Source: Dermatophagoides farinae | Taxonomy: Eukaryota > Arthropoda > Arachnida > Sarcoptiformes > Pyroglyphidae | DNA length: 64,000 nt | Assembly: GCF_024713945.1 (NCBI RefSeq) | Contig: NC_134685.1 | Coordinates: 806,001 to 870,000 of the forward strand | Direction of reading: 5' to 3' | In this document: positions 23,876 to 36,087 of the stretch, in pieces | How the letters are laid out: every line of letters starts with the position of its first letter | Position numbering within the stretch: the stretch's first letter is position 1 | Position numbers and translations under genes: made by a program | The notes under the pieces: model-generated | What the model was told of the DNA's origin: nothing | What the model saw: only the letters and a program-made list of their open reading frames with translations | Database searches by the model: none

Positions 23876-26800
23876 TTATTGTCTTTGTTGTTGTTGTTGT
23901 CGTTGTTGTTGTTGTTGCTGAAATAATCCATCATCCAATAAATGATATAATACTGGCGGTGTATAGGAACAAACACAAAAATCTCTTTTATGTTTAAAAT
24001 TACGATTGTTAATCTAAACAAAGACAAAAAAAATCATGTGATAAATGAATTTTCATTCATTCATTTTGCAAACTTACACGTGATGTAATCAGATTACGAA
24101 ACCAATGATGAAAGCCGAAAAAAGTGAATGCCAATAATGTGATGATCAATATTATCAATACAAATAATGTAATACGTGAGTATTGTGTTTTAATAATCAT
24201 TACGGTGAATAATTGAAATTGCATCAATATGAGGCCAATCAGTACATACATTATGGCACTTGAATGTATACGGCGATTAATTTTTGTCGGTTGATAAACA
24301 TGATAGATATTATAACGATCGACAATATGTTTTCCAATCATATACAACAATCCTAAATCAATCAATAGGCAAAAATCAATACCAATAAAAACATTTAAAA
24401 TCAAACTTACCACATGGTGCAATTAATGGACATGCAAAACTATATATAACAGTCATTGTGAATATAAGTAAAAATCTTGGATAACTAACACCGAATGGAA
24501 AATCAAATGTAACCCATTTACGTGCTTTTTGATATTCAGCAGGTGAACGTAAAAATAATGTATAAACCAAATATAATAATAATTCAGGTATTCGTAAAAT
24601 TTCTGCCACATTACCAAGTATTGCTGCTTGTAATGTATAGATAACAAAAAATGCACCATTATCCACAGGAAATAAACAATGCCAACGAAATTTATGTTGA
24701 TCAGTATTCGATGCAAGTACAGCGCCCAACATTGCATTTATACTAAATTAATTGAATATGTAAATAAATTATTACAATGTCAAAATTAGAAATTAGATCA
24801 TCATCACAAACAAAATGGCATGAATAGCCAAAAAATAAAAATAAATAAAAATCCTCATTACCTGAGAAATCCGGTCGATGGCAATACAATAATCATCATG
24901 ACTAGAAAAGCATATACTTTTGACATGACGGCATGATTTAGATCCGAAATTGTTTTATATGGAATCATTTGACAAGCATAGGTAACAATCGATGGCAAAA
25001 TGACGGCCAACAACATCAATAGAAATGGACTCATAAAATCCGTAATAATTGAATTCTACAGAATTACAGAAAAAAAATGAATTTGACATTGAATAAATTA
25101 ATAAGATAAATTTTACCGGTTTAAGTATTCCTTTTTTAATCAATTCTTTTGTTGCAATTAGATCGAAAATTTTCAATAGAAAAGCCGGTGTAGATAGAAA
25201 AAAGAATATGATAAACAATATGAATGATATGATCATTTTTCTTAACCATAATAAATTCATATCAAATGCAATATCACGCCAATTAACATCATCGGGAAAT
25301 GGTGCATGGCTAACCATACATTTGGCTAGATCAAATTCATTTTGAAAATTAAAACAAATACCACACAATAGACAATTGGCGCAGGAATGTTTTTGTTTGT
25401 TTTTTATGTATTTATACACACTAAATATGGATAGAATAGAATTTGAATATAGAATTAATTAAAAATGATGATGATGATTATTATTATCATTCATTAAAAT
25501 TATTACTAACTTCATTGCCATTAATTCTGTATGAAACGTAATGAATGCTGATCGTACTGATTGTGTTGGAATATTTTGCAATTCATTGTAAATTTCCAAT
25601 TCTAGATCTTGTTTTTCATTATGATAAAATTCTGCTGCATCAACATCATTATTTCTACAGCAACAACAAAGACAGCATCCAAAAAGTCGATTACAATTGA
25701 TGGGGTGAATCATAAAACGATTATCATTATTGCTATTATCAACAACAACGACAATATTATCTTGTTGTTGTTGAACAATATTCGAATTTTCTTGCTGCTG
25801 CTGCTGCTGTTGTTGTTGTTGTTGTAATTCATTATTAATTTCTTCACAATATTTCAATGCATTCACAGCGTTTGTATATGATTGTTCAAGATAATCCAAT
25901 TGTCGTACATCGGCAATCAATTGTATACCACTAATTTGTACATCGGGAAATTTTTCAACAAAATAATTTTGTAATTTTTCCACAAGATTATCAAGTATTG
26001 GAATATGTCGAATCAATAATGTTTTACAAAACATAAGATCATCATCGGTTTTTAATTCACTGGAAAAACGATTCATAAGAAAAACACCCTATAAATGAAT
26101 TTAAAAACAAAACAAAATTATCATCAAAAAACAACAACAACAATAACAACAACAACAACAAATACATACAACAATGATGATAAATGTTGAACAAATTGCA
26201 TGTGCCCAATATAGATTCGAATCATGTGGTACATTACTGATCGATGTACGAGCAAATGCTTTTCCCTCTTTCATATATCATTGATGATGATGATGATGAT
26301 GATGAAAACAGAAAACAAATAAACACAAAAATTCGATTAATCGGTTATTCAAGCGAGTAAAAACCCATACATTGTAATCATAATTACCATTATTTCCTTG
26401 TACATTAATAGGAAGTATTATGACAATTGTAACAAATGATAAAATGAATAAAAATATGATAATATAACGTTGAAATAATAGATATTGATAGGCATCATGG
26501 CCTTTATTGGCCAATATATCGTCATCCGTTATATTCAATAAATGTGTAAATATACGTTGAATATAATTAACAGGATTATTAGTTAGATTAATAATGGCAT
26601 TTTGTATGACCACAGAATTTCTTTCCACTGGAAATGTTGATTCTGTTGTTGGTACTAGATTTGATTTTGAACCACTTAGATCAGCGGTAGCATTCGATGC
26701 AAATATATTAGCACCATCACCATTACTATTGGTTTTTCGATGTTTTCTATCATCATCGATTATTGTTGTTGTTGTTGTTACCGTTGATGTTGTCGATGTC

Positions 26801-27560
26801 GATGTTGATGATGATGATGATGAATGATTATCAATTTGAGAATTTTGTGCTAAAATTGTTGTTATCGATGGTGATGATGATGTTGATGGAATTTTATTAT
26901 TATTATTTACAATGGTTGATGATGATGATCCATATGTTGTGGAATATGTACGTTTATGACGTAGTTGTTGTTGTTGTTGTTGATTATTTGATTTATTATT
27001 ACAACGTTGATTTTTACATAAACTTAAATGAAATGGTAATATATTTGGTGATATATTTTGTTGTTTAAAATAACTTTCAATTGATTGAAAATTTTTATTT
27101 GCATGTACAATTGTTTTCTTTTTAATATCACGATTTCCATAGATAAATTGTACCCAGCTAAAACAAACGACAAAAAAATTTTAGTTTCAATCAGGAGAAA
27201 AAAAAACCCATACTACTCACTTGGTACGATTATTATTTTTAACTTCATATGAATGATAACGTGCCAAATAACGAAATATCACAAATGGTAATATTAAAAA
27301 CTGTGGCAAAAAAAAATCAAAAAAATTACATCAAAAATTTACATTGACAAGTGGGCAATATATGAGAAAATACATACCAGACAAAGTATCAATTGTATGA
27401 CCAATGATTCAGGTATACCTTCCCAGCCACGATCAATTTCAATCAATGTCATATTTTTCGATAGAAATACATTACATGTATAATTTAGATCATATTCAGT
27501 ATCGAATTGTATGAAAAAATCACCAAATACTTTTCGATATAGATCTTGTATGAATTCCAT
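23876..27560 (-). CDS. TMEM63: TMEM63/CSC1-like (OSCA family) mechanosensitive channel
   Basis: Multi-pass cation channel of the OSCA/TMEM63 family, opened by membrane tension or osmotic stress. Exons: 27560-27378, 27300-27221, 27157-26371, 26265-26170, 26088-25511, 25420-25117, 25055-24862, 24742-24411, 24352-24078, 24013-23876; all phases agree; 988 residues. Family landmarks: GHDAYQYLLFQRYIIIFLF before the VIILPINVQG helix, GKAFARTSISNV, a cytosolic RRM-like region (LIRHIPI start), a Cys-rich loop, SHAPFPDDVNWRDI, CLFPVDNGAFFVIY, and GKHIVDRYNIYHVYQPTKI near the last helices. Exon 3 carries a long S/T/N-rich insert in the first cytoplasmic loop that vertebrate members lack. The cytosolic loop holds polyQ. 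The C-terminus is a Q-rich run ending in TAA inside a GTT/CAA repeat, so its length may vary between alleles. TMEM63A/B/C subtype is not resolved. Confidence 0.93.
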
Positions 27561-29228
27561 CGTTGTTGTTGTTGTTGTTAAATCATTTACATCAATAAAT
27601 TCTCAAAAATTTTCTACAAACACACACACAATGATCACAATATTTTGCAACAAAATAATAATCCACAACAACAACAAAAAAAAAAAACAAGAAAATTTCG
27701 AGTTTAGAATATTGGGCGTCAATCGACCTTGAAAACACACACACACACAACACAAGAATCGAATCAATTATTGTAGGCAGCAATTTATGATTAATAATCT
27801 TTTGGTTCAAAAAAAAAAAAAAATAAGACGAAAGCGCTGAATTGAAGAAAATTCGATCACAAAATTAAATGACGTAGAGAAGAATTTTTTTTTTTTTTGC
27901 TTCACAGCGTTCGATTAATGAAGAATTGCAATCATATTATTTTTTTTTTGTCATCGTCGAAACAATAAAAAAAACACTAACGCATTAGACAGGATATATA
28001 TGTTATGGAGCTTGATATACAACAATATATAATTCAAGGGCGTCAACGGTGTGACCAAAAACACACAAAATGAATGAATGAATGGATCACGAAATATTCT
28101 ATGGATTCTATAGAATGTGAATTAGATTTCACTATATCATCATCATCATGATCATCACGATTGTTGATAAGAGATTGGTTGTTGTTGTATTCCAATCAGT
28201 GCAATATTTCTTTTTTTTTTCTGTTTCTTTTGTTTTTTGTTGATAAAAATTATTTGTTGCTATATTTTGATGATTATGATAATGGTGGTGGTGGTGGTTA
28301 TTTGGTCGAAATCAAATTTGTAAATTGACATTTAGTCATGGCAAAATATAAATTTGTTGTTGTTGTTGTTGTTGCAATCCGGAACGGAATATATGAGAAA
28401 TAATAATTTTTTTGAGCTGTTTCTGTGTTTTTGTTGCACTTAATGATGAATGGATGTGAATGGATAAAAAAAAGAAAGAAAGAAATTGCTCACTTTAGGG
28501 AAATGGTTTTGATGATGATGATGAAAAAGTCGTCAACGACAATTTAACGCTATGATGATAAATGATTTTTGTTGTTGTTGTTGTTGTTGTTATTGTTGTT
28601 CACAAGCTTTATCCACCACCATCATCATTATCATCATCATCATCATCACCACTTGATTAGCATACCCATCATTCACGGTTTTTTATTATTATTGTGTTTT
28701 TATTTGTTTGTTTAATAAATTCAAAAAAAAAACTTAATTATAATGTAATATACTTTATATATGAACGGCCTATCTATTCATTATTATTACATTGAAAATG
28801 TAATGCAAACCAAATGAAAATAGGGTAGAATGTTTTGTGCGCATTTAAAAGGTTTTTGTTTTAGTAACAAAACAAACACAAAAAAATGACAAAATTTTTC
28901 TTTGTAAATTTTCATTTTCATTTTTTATTGCAATCCAATTCATATATCGATAGGATACTAATTAAAATCATGGATTAACCGCCAATCAATCAATCAAACA
29001 TTGCCGGATACATCTTAATGGTTTTAAATATATCAAAAACAATCACCACAACTACAATTACAATGTGTATCTATTTTTATCATTTATGATTCATTCACTG
29101 TGTAACAACGAGATATTTGGATGATAAAAAAAAACCATGACAATATAAAGTATTTATAAATGGAGATTGTGAAATCAAACGTTTTTTTTGGTGGTGAAGG
29201 GGGGCTGGAGAGAGTTACAAATGGATTT
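27561..29228. other. Intergenic region between TMEM63 and TRAPPC6
   Basis: 1.7 kb with (GTT)n, (ATC)n and CA tracts, an 8-bp ATTACATT/AATGTAAT hairpin near 28790, and no recognisable exon. It holds the TMEM63 promoter side and the TRAPPC6 3' UTR; both genes are on the minus strand. Confidence 0.5.
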
Positions 29229-29903
29229 TTATGTATGAATTTTTATCTGAAATTTTACACTTGGTGGTTGTGATACATCAGTGGTTACAACCGATGGTAT
29301 ACCAAGATTGAATAATGCACCACGAATTAGGCCACAACTGAATGCTAGATACTACATAGATTACGATGGTGGTTGAAAAAAAAAAATCAAATGAAATGAA
29401 ACTAATTCTGGATGAATACTAACCTTTCCAATTTGATCCATATATTGTTGTGAATCAGTCATACGTTTGAGAAAACGAAATTGATTATCAATCAATACAT
29501 AGATGCCCTGATGATTTGTACGTAATGTATCAGCTTGTTTGCCAAAAATTGCTGACCAAAATTCTTTACAAATAAATTTAATTATTTCCAATTCATCCTT
29601 GAAACGATTCCATTCACGTGTATATCTAAATGAATAAAATAAAATGGGAAAATTTTTTTCAACAAAAATGAAGAGATTTCAAAACAAACAAACTTTTTTA
29701 TAAATCGAAATCCAACTTGGTAGCCAATAGATTCTTGTCGGCTTAAATCATTTGGCTTAAAATAAAGAGAAAATTAACGAAAATCAATTCAATCAATTTG
29801 AACAAAAATAAAAATCAAACCAAACCTTTTCTTCACCATTCATTTCATCGAATAATGAAACAAATTCCATGTGAAGAAAATCAAGAAGAATATCATCGGC
29901 CAT
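29229..29903 (-). CDS. TRAPPC6: TRAPP complex subunit 6 (Bet3 family)
   Basis: Subunit of the TRAPP tethering complex / Rab1 exchange factor at ER-Golgi membranes. Exons 29903-29826, 29755-29694, 29625-29424, 29351-29229; 154 residues, close to the usual 158. It opens MADDILLDFLHMEFVSLF and contains SIGYQVGFRFIKKYTREWNR, FKDELEIIKFICKEFWSAIF, LRTNHQGIYVLIDN and YLAFSCGLIRGALFNLGI, each colinear with human TRAPPC6A/B. Exon 4 starts exactly at YLAF and ends in KFQIKIHT. The start codon lies 158 bp from that of COQ8 on the opposite strand, so the two share a bidirectional promoter. Confidence 0.94.
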
Positions 29904-30061
29904 GATTTGACAGTCAAAAGAAATTTTTATTGCTTTTGTTGTGCATGTGTGTGTGTGTGTGTTTGATGGATTCGCGAATATCAAATCAGCTGATCGGCAT
30001 ATCATTTGTGTGTGAATATAATTGTGGATATTTATCACCAGAAAATTTTTTCAATAAAATC
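29904..30061. promoter_or_regulatory. Bidirectional promoter region TRAPPC6 / COQ8
   Basis: 158 bp between two divergent start codons. It includes a (TG)n tract around 29944-29961. Both 5' UTRs and core promoters must fit within or overlap this interval unless upstream leader exons exist. No TATA box is evident. Confidence 0.55.
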
Positions 30062-32109
30062 ATGTCCAGTAATTATCGTATTTTTTTACATTTTCTTACC
30101 ACATTAGATGATGCCATTAATGTTGCAACCGGTCTACGTGGTAATCCACATCTTATGAATCGTATTCGACAATCATTGAATGAACAATCAAAAATTAATG
30201 TTTCAAAATTGAAAAAATTCCAACAATCATCATCATCATCATCATCGGAATTTCGTAAACTGAAAGTAAGTGTTTCCTATTCTTTCATTCTATTTTTTTT
30301 CATCCGATTCAAATTCATTCCATGAATTTTTAGATTGATCCGAATTCCGTAATTGATGATGTAACGATTGTGGCCGAAGGATTACGACAATATGCTAATT
30401 ATGTGGCTAAACATTCGGTTAAAGTTGATCCAACCATAAAAATGACTCCAACTCTCGACTTGACTACTCTCATACCACAATCACAATCATCAGTAATGAC
30501 GGCAAAAGAACAAAAACTCAAAACAAGACCGATGATTACACCAACAATGAATCCAATTGAACCTCTTGCTAAACAAAACAATTTTCGTCGATCCATATCT
30601 GAACCAACCACCACTGGTGGTGGTAGTACATTTCGTCCAGATTATATGGCACAGAAAAAAAGTCTAAACGAAGCTGCTGCATTGAAATTATCGGAAAAAT
30701 CACGTGAACGTAAAGTACCGGCAAATCGTTTGTCACGTGTATTATCATTCGGTGGTCTAGCCGTTTCAATGGGATTCAGTGCAGCCGAAGAATTGGCCAA
30801 AAGAATTGTTGTTGGCGCTGTTGATAATAATAATAATAATGGTAAAACGGAAAATTCTGTTTTTGCTACAAATCTTTTTCTAACGAAAAATAATGCACAA
30901 AAAATTGTCGATACATTATGTCAGGTTCGTGGTGCAGCATTAAAATTGGGTCAAATGCTTAGTATACAAGATAATGAATTACTTGGACCAGAATTACAAT
31001 CTATATTTGAACGTGTAAGACAATCGGCTGATTATATGCCAAAATCACAATTGGAAGCCATGGTACGCCATGAACTTGGCGATAATTGGCAATCATTATT
31101 TTCAAAATTCGATATGAAACCATTTGCAGCTGCTAGTATTGGTCAAGTACATCAAGCACAACTTGATGATGATGATGGATCATTAGTTGCCGTTAAAGTA
31201 CAATATCCTGGTGTTGCCGAAAGCATTGAAAGTGATATTAAAAATGTATTGACAATCATTAAATATGCAAATATTTTTCCCGAAGGTTTATTCATTGATC
31301 ATATAATGAATTATGCAAAAGTTGAACTTGCATGGGAAGTAGATTATTGTCGTGAAGCACAATGCCAGATACGATATGGTAATTTGATTCGTGAACACAG
31401 TTATCTGGAAGAAAATCTTCGTGTACCACGTGTATATGAATCATTATCGACCAGGAAAGTATTGACAACTGAATTAATTTCCGGTATTCCTATTGATAAA
31501 TTGGATGATTTTAATGAAACATCTGATCCGGCCGTAAAAAATTCCGTTATGGAACGTATTTTACGTTTATTTTTTCGTGAACTATTCGTCTTTAATTACA
31601 TGCAAACCGATCCAAATTGGTCGAATTTTTTCTACGATTATACAACCGATACATTATCATTGATTGATTTCGGAAATTGTCGTCCATTTTCCGAACAATT
31701 TGTCATGAAATATCGTGAAATAATTGAAGCGGCAATTGAAAATGATCGTCAAACTATATTGGATAAATCATTGGAGATTGGATTCCTAACTGGTTATGAA
31801 ACGGAAATGTTTAAAAATGCACATGCCGATTCTGTTCTAATCATTGGCGAGGCGTTACGAATTTCTGATCGTTTTGATTTTAGCCGTCAATCTGTGATCA
31901 AACGAATCAATAATCAATTACCAATTCTGTTGAAACATCGATTGAAACCACCGCCAGAAGAAATTTATTCATTACATCGAAAACTTTCCGGACTATTTTT
32001 ACTTTGTTGTAAATTAAAAGTACAAGTAAATTGTCGTGCAATCTATGACGATGTTGTCAATCAAATGATACGATTGAAACAACAACAACAACATCAATCA
32101 AATCAATAA
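30062..32109 (+). CDS. COQ8: COQ8/ADCK3-type atypical kinase for coenzyme Q biosynthesis
   Basis: Mitochondrial UbiB-family atypical kinase/ATPase supporting the coenzyme Q biosynthetic complex. Exons 30062-30265 and 30334-32109; 659 residues. Diagnostic features: the COQ8-specific KxGQ motif in ALKLGQMLSIQDNELL, FERVRQSADYMP, the Ala-rich loop PFAAASIGQVHQAQ replacing a Gly-rich loop, the VAVKVQYPG lysine, MQTDPNWSNFFYD, the metal-binding DFG in LSLIDFGNCRPF, and HRLKPPPEEIYSLHRK. The N-terminal third is S/Q/T-rich and poorly conserved. It ends in a polyQ/H tail. The AATAAA signal (32108-32113) overlaps the TAA stop. Convergent with ARMT1, 22 bp between stops. Confidence 0.96.
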
Positions 32110-32131
32110 TAAAGATAATTTGAAACGCAAT

Positions 32132-33588
32132 TTAATCAATTTTTAAAAAATTTATTACAGCATATTCACCAATTTCCATCCAATCACTTGGAAATTGTTT
32201 GATACGTTCAATAATCACCGGATCATCGTGAATACCAACAACAACATCGGCTTTAATTGTTCGTAATGTACAAATAGCCGTTGATTTTGGTTGAAATTCT
32301 CGAATCGCTTGTTTAAAAGATGTACGAATATTCCATTTTCGATCACCAACTAATTTTCTATAATTAAGATCACCTTTGAATAAAATTAAACGTGATTCAT
32401 GGCAAAAATCTCGATATAATTCCGGTGCTACACGTGGCATTTGTGCATAATCATGTGGTAATGTCCAAAAATCATGTTCTTCAATTAACCATTGACGATG
32501 GCGAAAATTTTCATTGAAACGTTCATTTAATCGTTTAAGATCTAAACTGATTCCGGCCGTATCATTAACATATTTTAATAACCATTTTATATCACTAGTC
32601 ATTGTGTCCGATACAAACCATGGCATACATTTGACATGAAAATGTACAATAACCTGATCTTTTGGCAATAATCCAATCGTATGCATAGCTTCTACCCAAC
32701 AAAAATCCGTAAATAATTCATAACCAGCATTATCCAATATGATATCGATTCGATATGATTTTTTATCATTTTGGTTGTTGTTAGAATTTTGGCCGGAAAA
32801 TAATTGTTGCATAAATGACCAGAAATTTTTCAAATCATTCACAAGAATTTTCGATTCCAATTCATTGAAATCAAAATCACCGGTTTGTTTACGTTCACCA
32901 CATGATAATGATAGATCAAATTTATTACCCCATAATGAATGCATTGTATAAAATGTAAATGTAGATTCTTGATAATCGGATGATTGTTGTTGGTCGTTGA
33001 GCATTAATAAATGTTTGGCCAATTTTTCCGCCGGTTTCAAACACAATTCAAATGATTCTTTTTTGACAGTGAAAAATTGATCAAAATTTTGAAAATATTT
33101 CGAACGAATAAAAATTTCATGCATCATACGATAGAAATAACATTCACTTAGTAGCCATGAAACATTGAAATAAACAACATTATCATTATGGCGATATTCT
33201 TCATTCAACAAATCATTCCATGCTTGTGTATCCGATAATGATGATGAAACAATTGGCCGTATTGATTTATTTGTCTGTAGTTCATATTTAAGTTTGGCCA
33301 ATTCTTCAATCAATTGTTTAGTTTCTTCTTCAGCTTCTGGTTGTTGTTCTGGTGGTAATTTTAGATCAATAGATATGATCTGTTTTCGTTGACGACATAA
33401 TAGATCGATTACTTTTGTTATAATTATCGGTAAACGATAACTAAGTGTTTTATATGCAAATGAACTGTGGAAATGAGAAAAAAAAAGAATTTAAAATCTA
33501 TTTTTGATTACCATAATATAAGTAATTATCGTTATTACTTTTTATCATTGGCCGATAATGGTTCGGGTATTATTGGTTGAGAATCCAT
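32132..33588 (-). CDS. ARMT1: ARMT1, DUF89 damage-control phosphatase / acidic residue methyltransferase
   Basis: Member of the DUF89 metal-dependent phosphatase family (human ARMT1/C6orf211), which acts on sugar-phosphate damage products; a protein carboxyl methyltransferase activity has also been reported for the human protein. Exons 33588-33539 and 33464-32132; 460 residues against about 440 in human. Landmarks: YRLPIIITKVIDLL, VSWLLSECYFYRMMHE, SLWGNKFDLSLS, the metal-site region DIILDNAGYELFTD, CMPWFVSDT, HDFWTLPHDYAQMP, ILFKGDLNYRKLVGDRKW and CTLRTIKADVVVG. An extra E/Q-rich segment occurs near residue 50. Its only nearby AATAAA lies inside the coding sequence (32156-32151), just before the stop. 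Confidence 0.95.
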
Positions 33589-33893
33589 TTTGGTTTTCCT
33601 AAATTATTTATTTGTATGATAAATAAATAAAAAAAAATTAATTTCAAAACAATAAAAAAAAACAATAAAATTCGAGAATGAAATTCCAGCTGAAAATTCT
33701 TTTTAAAAAAATAATTCAGTAACGTACTATATGGACAGCATATTCTAGTACACGAGTGTTATTTTTAAATTTTGACCGTTTAAATTTTTTCTTTTACACG
33801 CATTTGGCTATCATTCGCAAACAGACACACACACAAAGCTTATAACCGTCATACATTTCAATTGTTTTTCGTGTGAAATTATTCAAAGAAAAA
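33589..33893. promoter_or_regulatory. Bidirectional promoter region ARMT1 / Aurora kinase
   Basis: 305 bp between divergent start codons, AT-rich with A/T runs and a short CA tract near 33825. It carries both 5' UTRs. No distinct motif is recognised. Confidence 0.5.
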
Positions 33894-34959
33894 ATGGCCA
33901 ATATTTTGACCGATATCAATAATATCGAACAACAACAACAACAACAAAATCAAAATCAAAATTTACGAAATGAAAAAAATTCTAGTGATGATGGCGATAC
34001 GAAATCAATCAAGTCTGTTGACCAAGATGAACAACATCAACAATCGAATAATAATGATAAAATGAAACAATGGACATTGAATGATTTTGAAATTGGCCGT
34101 CTACTTGGTAAAGGAAAATTTGGTAATGTTTATTCGGCACGTGAAAAACGAAGTAAATATATTGTTGCATTGAAAATTCTATTCAAATCACAATTATTGC
34201 ATAATAATGTTACACATCAATTACGGCGTGAAATTGAAATACAATCACATCTGAAACATCCAAATATTTTACGATTATTTGGCTATTTTCATGATGATTA
34301 TCGTATTTATTTGATATTGGAATATGCACCAAAAGGTGAATTGTATACATTATTGACTAAAATGGGAAAATTTCCAGAAATACAAGCATCAATGTATATA
34401 TCACAAGTGATTGAAGCATTACATTGTCTACATCAACGTAATGTTATACATCGTGATTTAAAACCGGAAAATATATTGCTTGGTTCCAATGGCCAGGTAA
34501 AAATTGCTGATTTTGGTTGGTCAGTACATGCACCATCATCACGTCGTGAAACAATGTGTGGTACATTGGATTATCTTCCACCGGAAATGATATTACAACG
34601 ACCATATAATCATTATGTGGATCTTTGGTGTTTAGGTGTATTAGCATATGAATTTATTGTTGGCCGGCCACCATTTGAAACGAAAAATTCATTTGAAACA
34701 TATCGTCGTATTATAACATTATCATATGATATACCGAATCATTTGAGTGATGAGGCAAAAAATTTCATTCAAAGGGTTAGTTTGTTGAATGAAAAACCTT
34801 AATCAAATTCCAATGAATTGAATTCATTTTTTTTAATTTTAGTTGATTGTCAAAGAACCAGTACGACGAATGTCATTGGCGGAAGCACGTCATCATCGTT
34901 GGATTAAAATGTTTCAACAACAACAACAACCACAACAGCAGCAGCGGCAACTGCAGTAA
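33894..34959 (+). CDS. AURK: Aurora family mitotic serine/threonine kinase
   Basis: Mitotic kinase controlling spindle assembly or chromosome segregation and cytokinesis. Exons 33894-34775 and 34843-34959; 332 residues. The start is the first ATG; the frame is open slightly upstream only through a GTG. A short N/Q-rich N-terminus precedes the kinase domain: Gly loop [10 protein letters not shown], catalytic Lys in [29 protein letters not shown], and the Aurora-specific activation segment [16 protein letters not shown] with its phosphorylatable Thr. The domain closes with [21 protein letters not shown], then a Q-rich tail. An A-type versus B-type assignment is not made; the short N-terminus and tail leave both possible. 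It lies 227 bp upstream of the calmodulin-like gene on the same strand. Confidence 0.93.
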
Positions 34960-35186
34960 CAACAAAATCATTCAAAATCGAACAACATCAATCAATAATC
35001 AACAATAATGATAATTTGATTAATTTTTTTTCGACTACATTTGACTCATTTCATGGACGAATGAATTGATTGAAATTTGTTTGTTCAATCAAACCATTGT
35101 GTGTTTTGTATATGATTTATCAATTTCTATTATTAAATTTCATCGCAACAACCAAACAAACAAACAAACAAAAAAAAAGAATACAA

Positions 35187-35633
35187 ATGGAAACACAAAA
35201 AAATCTACTTTATAAAGAAATATTCAATATTTTTTCCAAAGGTAAAAAATCATTTGGTTATAAAGAATTGGGCCATATAATGAAATCATATGGAATGCGT
35301 ACTAGTGATATTGAACTACAGGATATGATTAGCCAAATGGATTTGAATGTAAGTGGTGAGATTGAATTTCGTGAATTTTATCAATTTATAACGAAAAAAA
35401 TTAAACGACAAGAAGCTGAAGAAGAACTATATGAAGCATTTAAATTGTTTGATCAAGAAGGCAATGGTTTCATCGCTAGTAAAGATCTACGTGAAGCATT
35501 GGCTAATCTGGGTGAAAAATTTAGTACTGGTGAAATTGATGAAATGTTTAATGAATTTAATATCGATAATGATGGTGAAATTTTTATCGATGAAATTATT
35601 ACAAAATTAACGAAAAATACAAAGAAAAATTGA
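35187..35633 (+). CDS. Calmodulin-like EF-hand protein
   Basis: Intronless frame of 148 residues from the ATG at 35187, the length of calmodulin; an upstream in-frame Met gives a longer hydrophobic extension that I consider UTR. Four EF-hand positions are visible. EF1 is degenerate (FSKGKKSFGYKEL, no acidic ligands, one residue short). EF2 (DLNVSGEIEFRE), EF3 (DQEGNGFIASKD) and EF4 (NIDNDGEIFIDE) keep most Ca-coordinating positions. Divergence and the K-rich end argue against true calmodulin. Centrin or a calmodulin-like testis-type protein are alternatives. It follows Aurora kinase by 227 bp. Confidence 0.85.
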   Translation: METQKNLLYKEIFNIFSKGKKSFGYKELGHIMKSYGMRTSDIELQDMISQMDLNVSGEIEFREFYQFITKKIKRQEAEEELYEAFKLFDQEGNGFIASKDLREALANLGEKFSTGEIDEMFNEFNIDNDGEIFIDEIITKLTKNTKKN

Positions 35634-35709
35634 ATTTTTTTTTCGACAAATTTTCTATTTTTTAGGAAAAAAAAATTTATAAAACAAGATTGCCGGTGAG
35701 TGGTGGGTT

Positions 35710-36087
35710 TCATAATTCTTTAAAAATGTTCACATTTGTTGTTTTTTCATTCGATTCTTTTGCCTGTTGATTGATATTTTTTGTCATTGGAGTAGTGGAA
35801 GATGGTGTTTTAGGTTTACCAGTAAGCCATTCACTGATTGTGGATTGATTCTTTTTTTTATTATCAACATTATCCATGGCTTTGATTCTTTCCTTTTTTT
35901 TATTTGAAAAAAGAAAATTATAATCTCTGATGATTAATTGCAAAAAAAAATCAATCAATAAACTAACCTTCATTTTACGGATTTTTTCCTCATCCGATGG
36001 TACAAACATTATACCAACGGCTAATATGACAAAACTGGCACCGGTAATCCATTTTGTCAATGATATAATACCTTGATTTGTGTTCAT
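35710..36087 (-). CDS. Small single-pass mitochondrial protein, UQCC3-like
   Basis: Exons 36087-35968 and 35892-35710 give 100 residues. An N-terminal hydrophobic helix (WITGASFVILAVGIMF) is followed by VPSDEEKIRKMKERIKAM, resembling the helix plus TPGERRKQEMLKE pattern of UQCC3, a complex III assembly factor of similar size (93 residues). The remainder is K/N/T-rich and unconserved. The 75-nt intron is a multiple of three and stop-free and its acceptor lies in an A-rich tract, so a 125-residue unspliced product is possible. The UQCC3 assignment rests on short similarity only. Convergent with the calmodulin-like gene (76 bp). Confidence 0.55.
   Translation of the reverse strand: MNTNQGIISLTKWITGASFVILAVGIMFVPSDEEKIRKMKVSLLIDFFLQLIIRDYNFLFSNKKKERIKAMDNVDNKKKNQSTISEWLTGKPKTPSSTTPMTKNINQQAKESNEKTTNVNIFKEL

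Noticed and set aside
35070-35186. N-terminal extension of the calmodulin-like protein with a hydrophobic segment.
   Set aside because: The following sequence is UTR-like (AAAC repeats) and the ATG at 35187 gives exactly calmodulin length.
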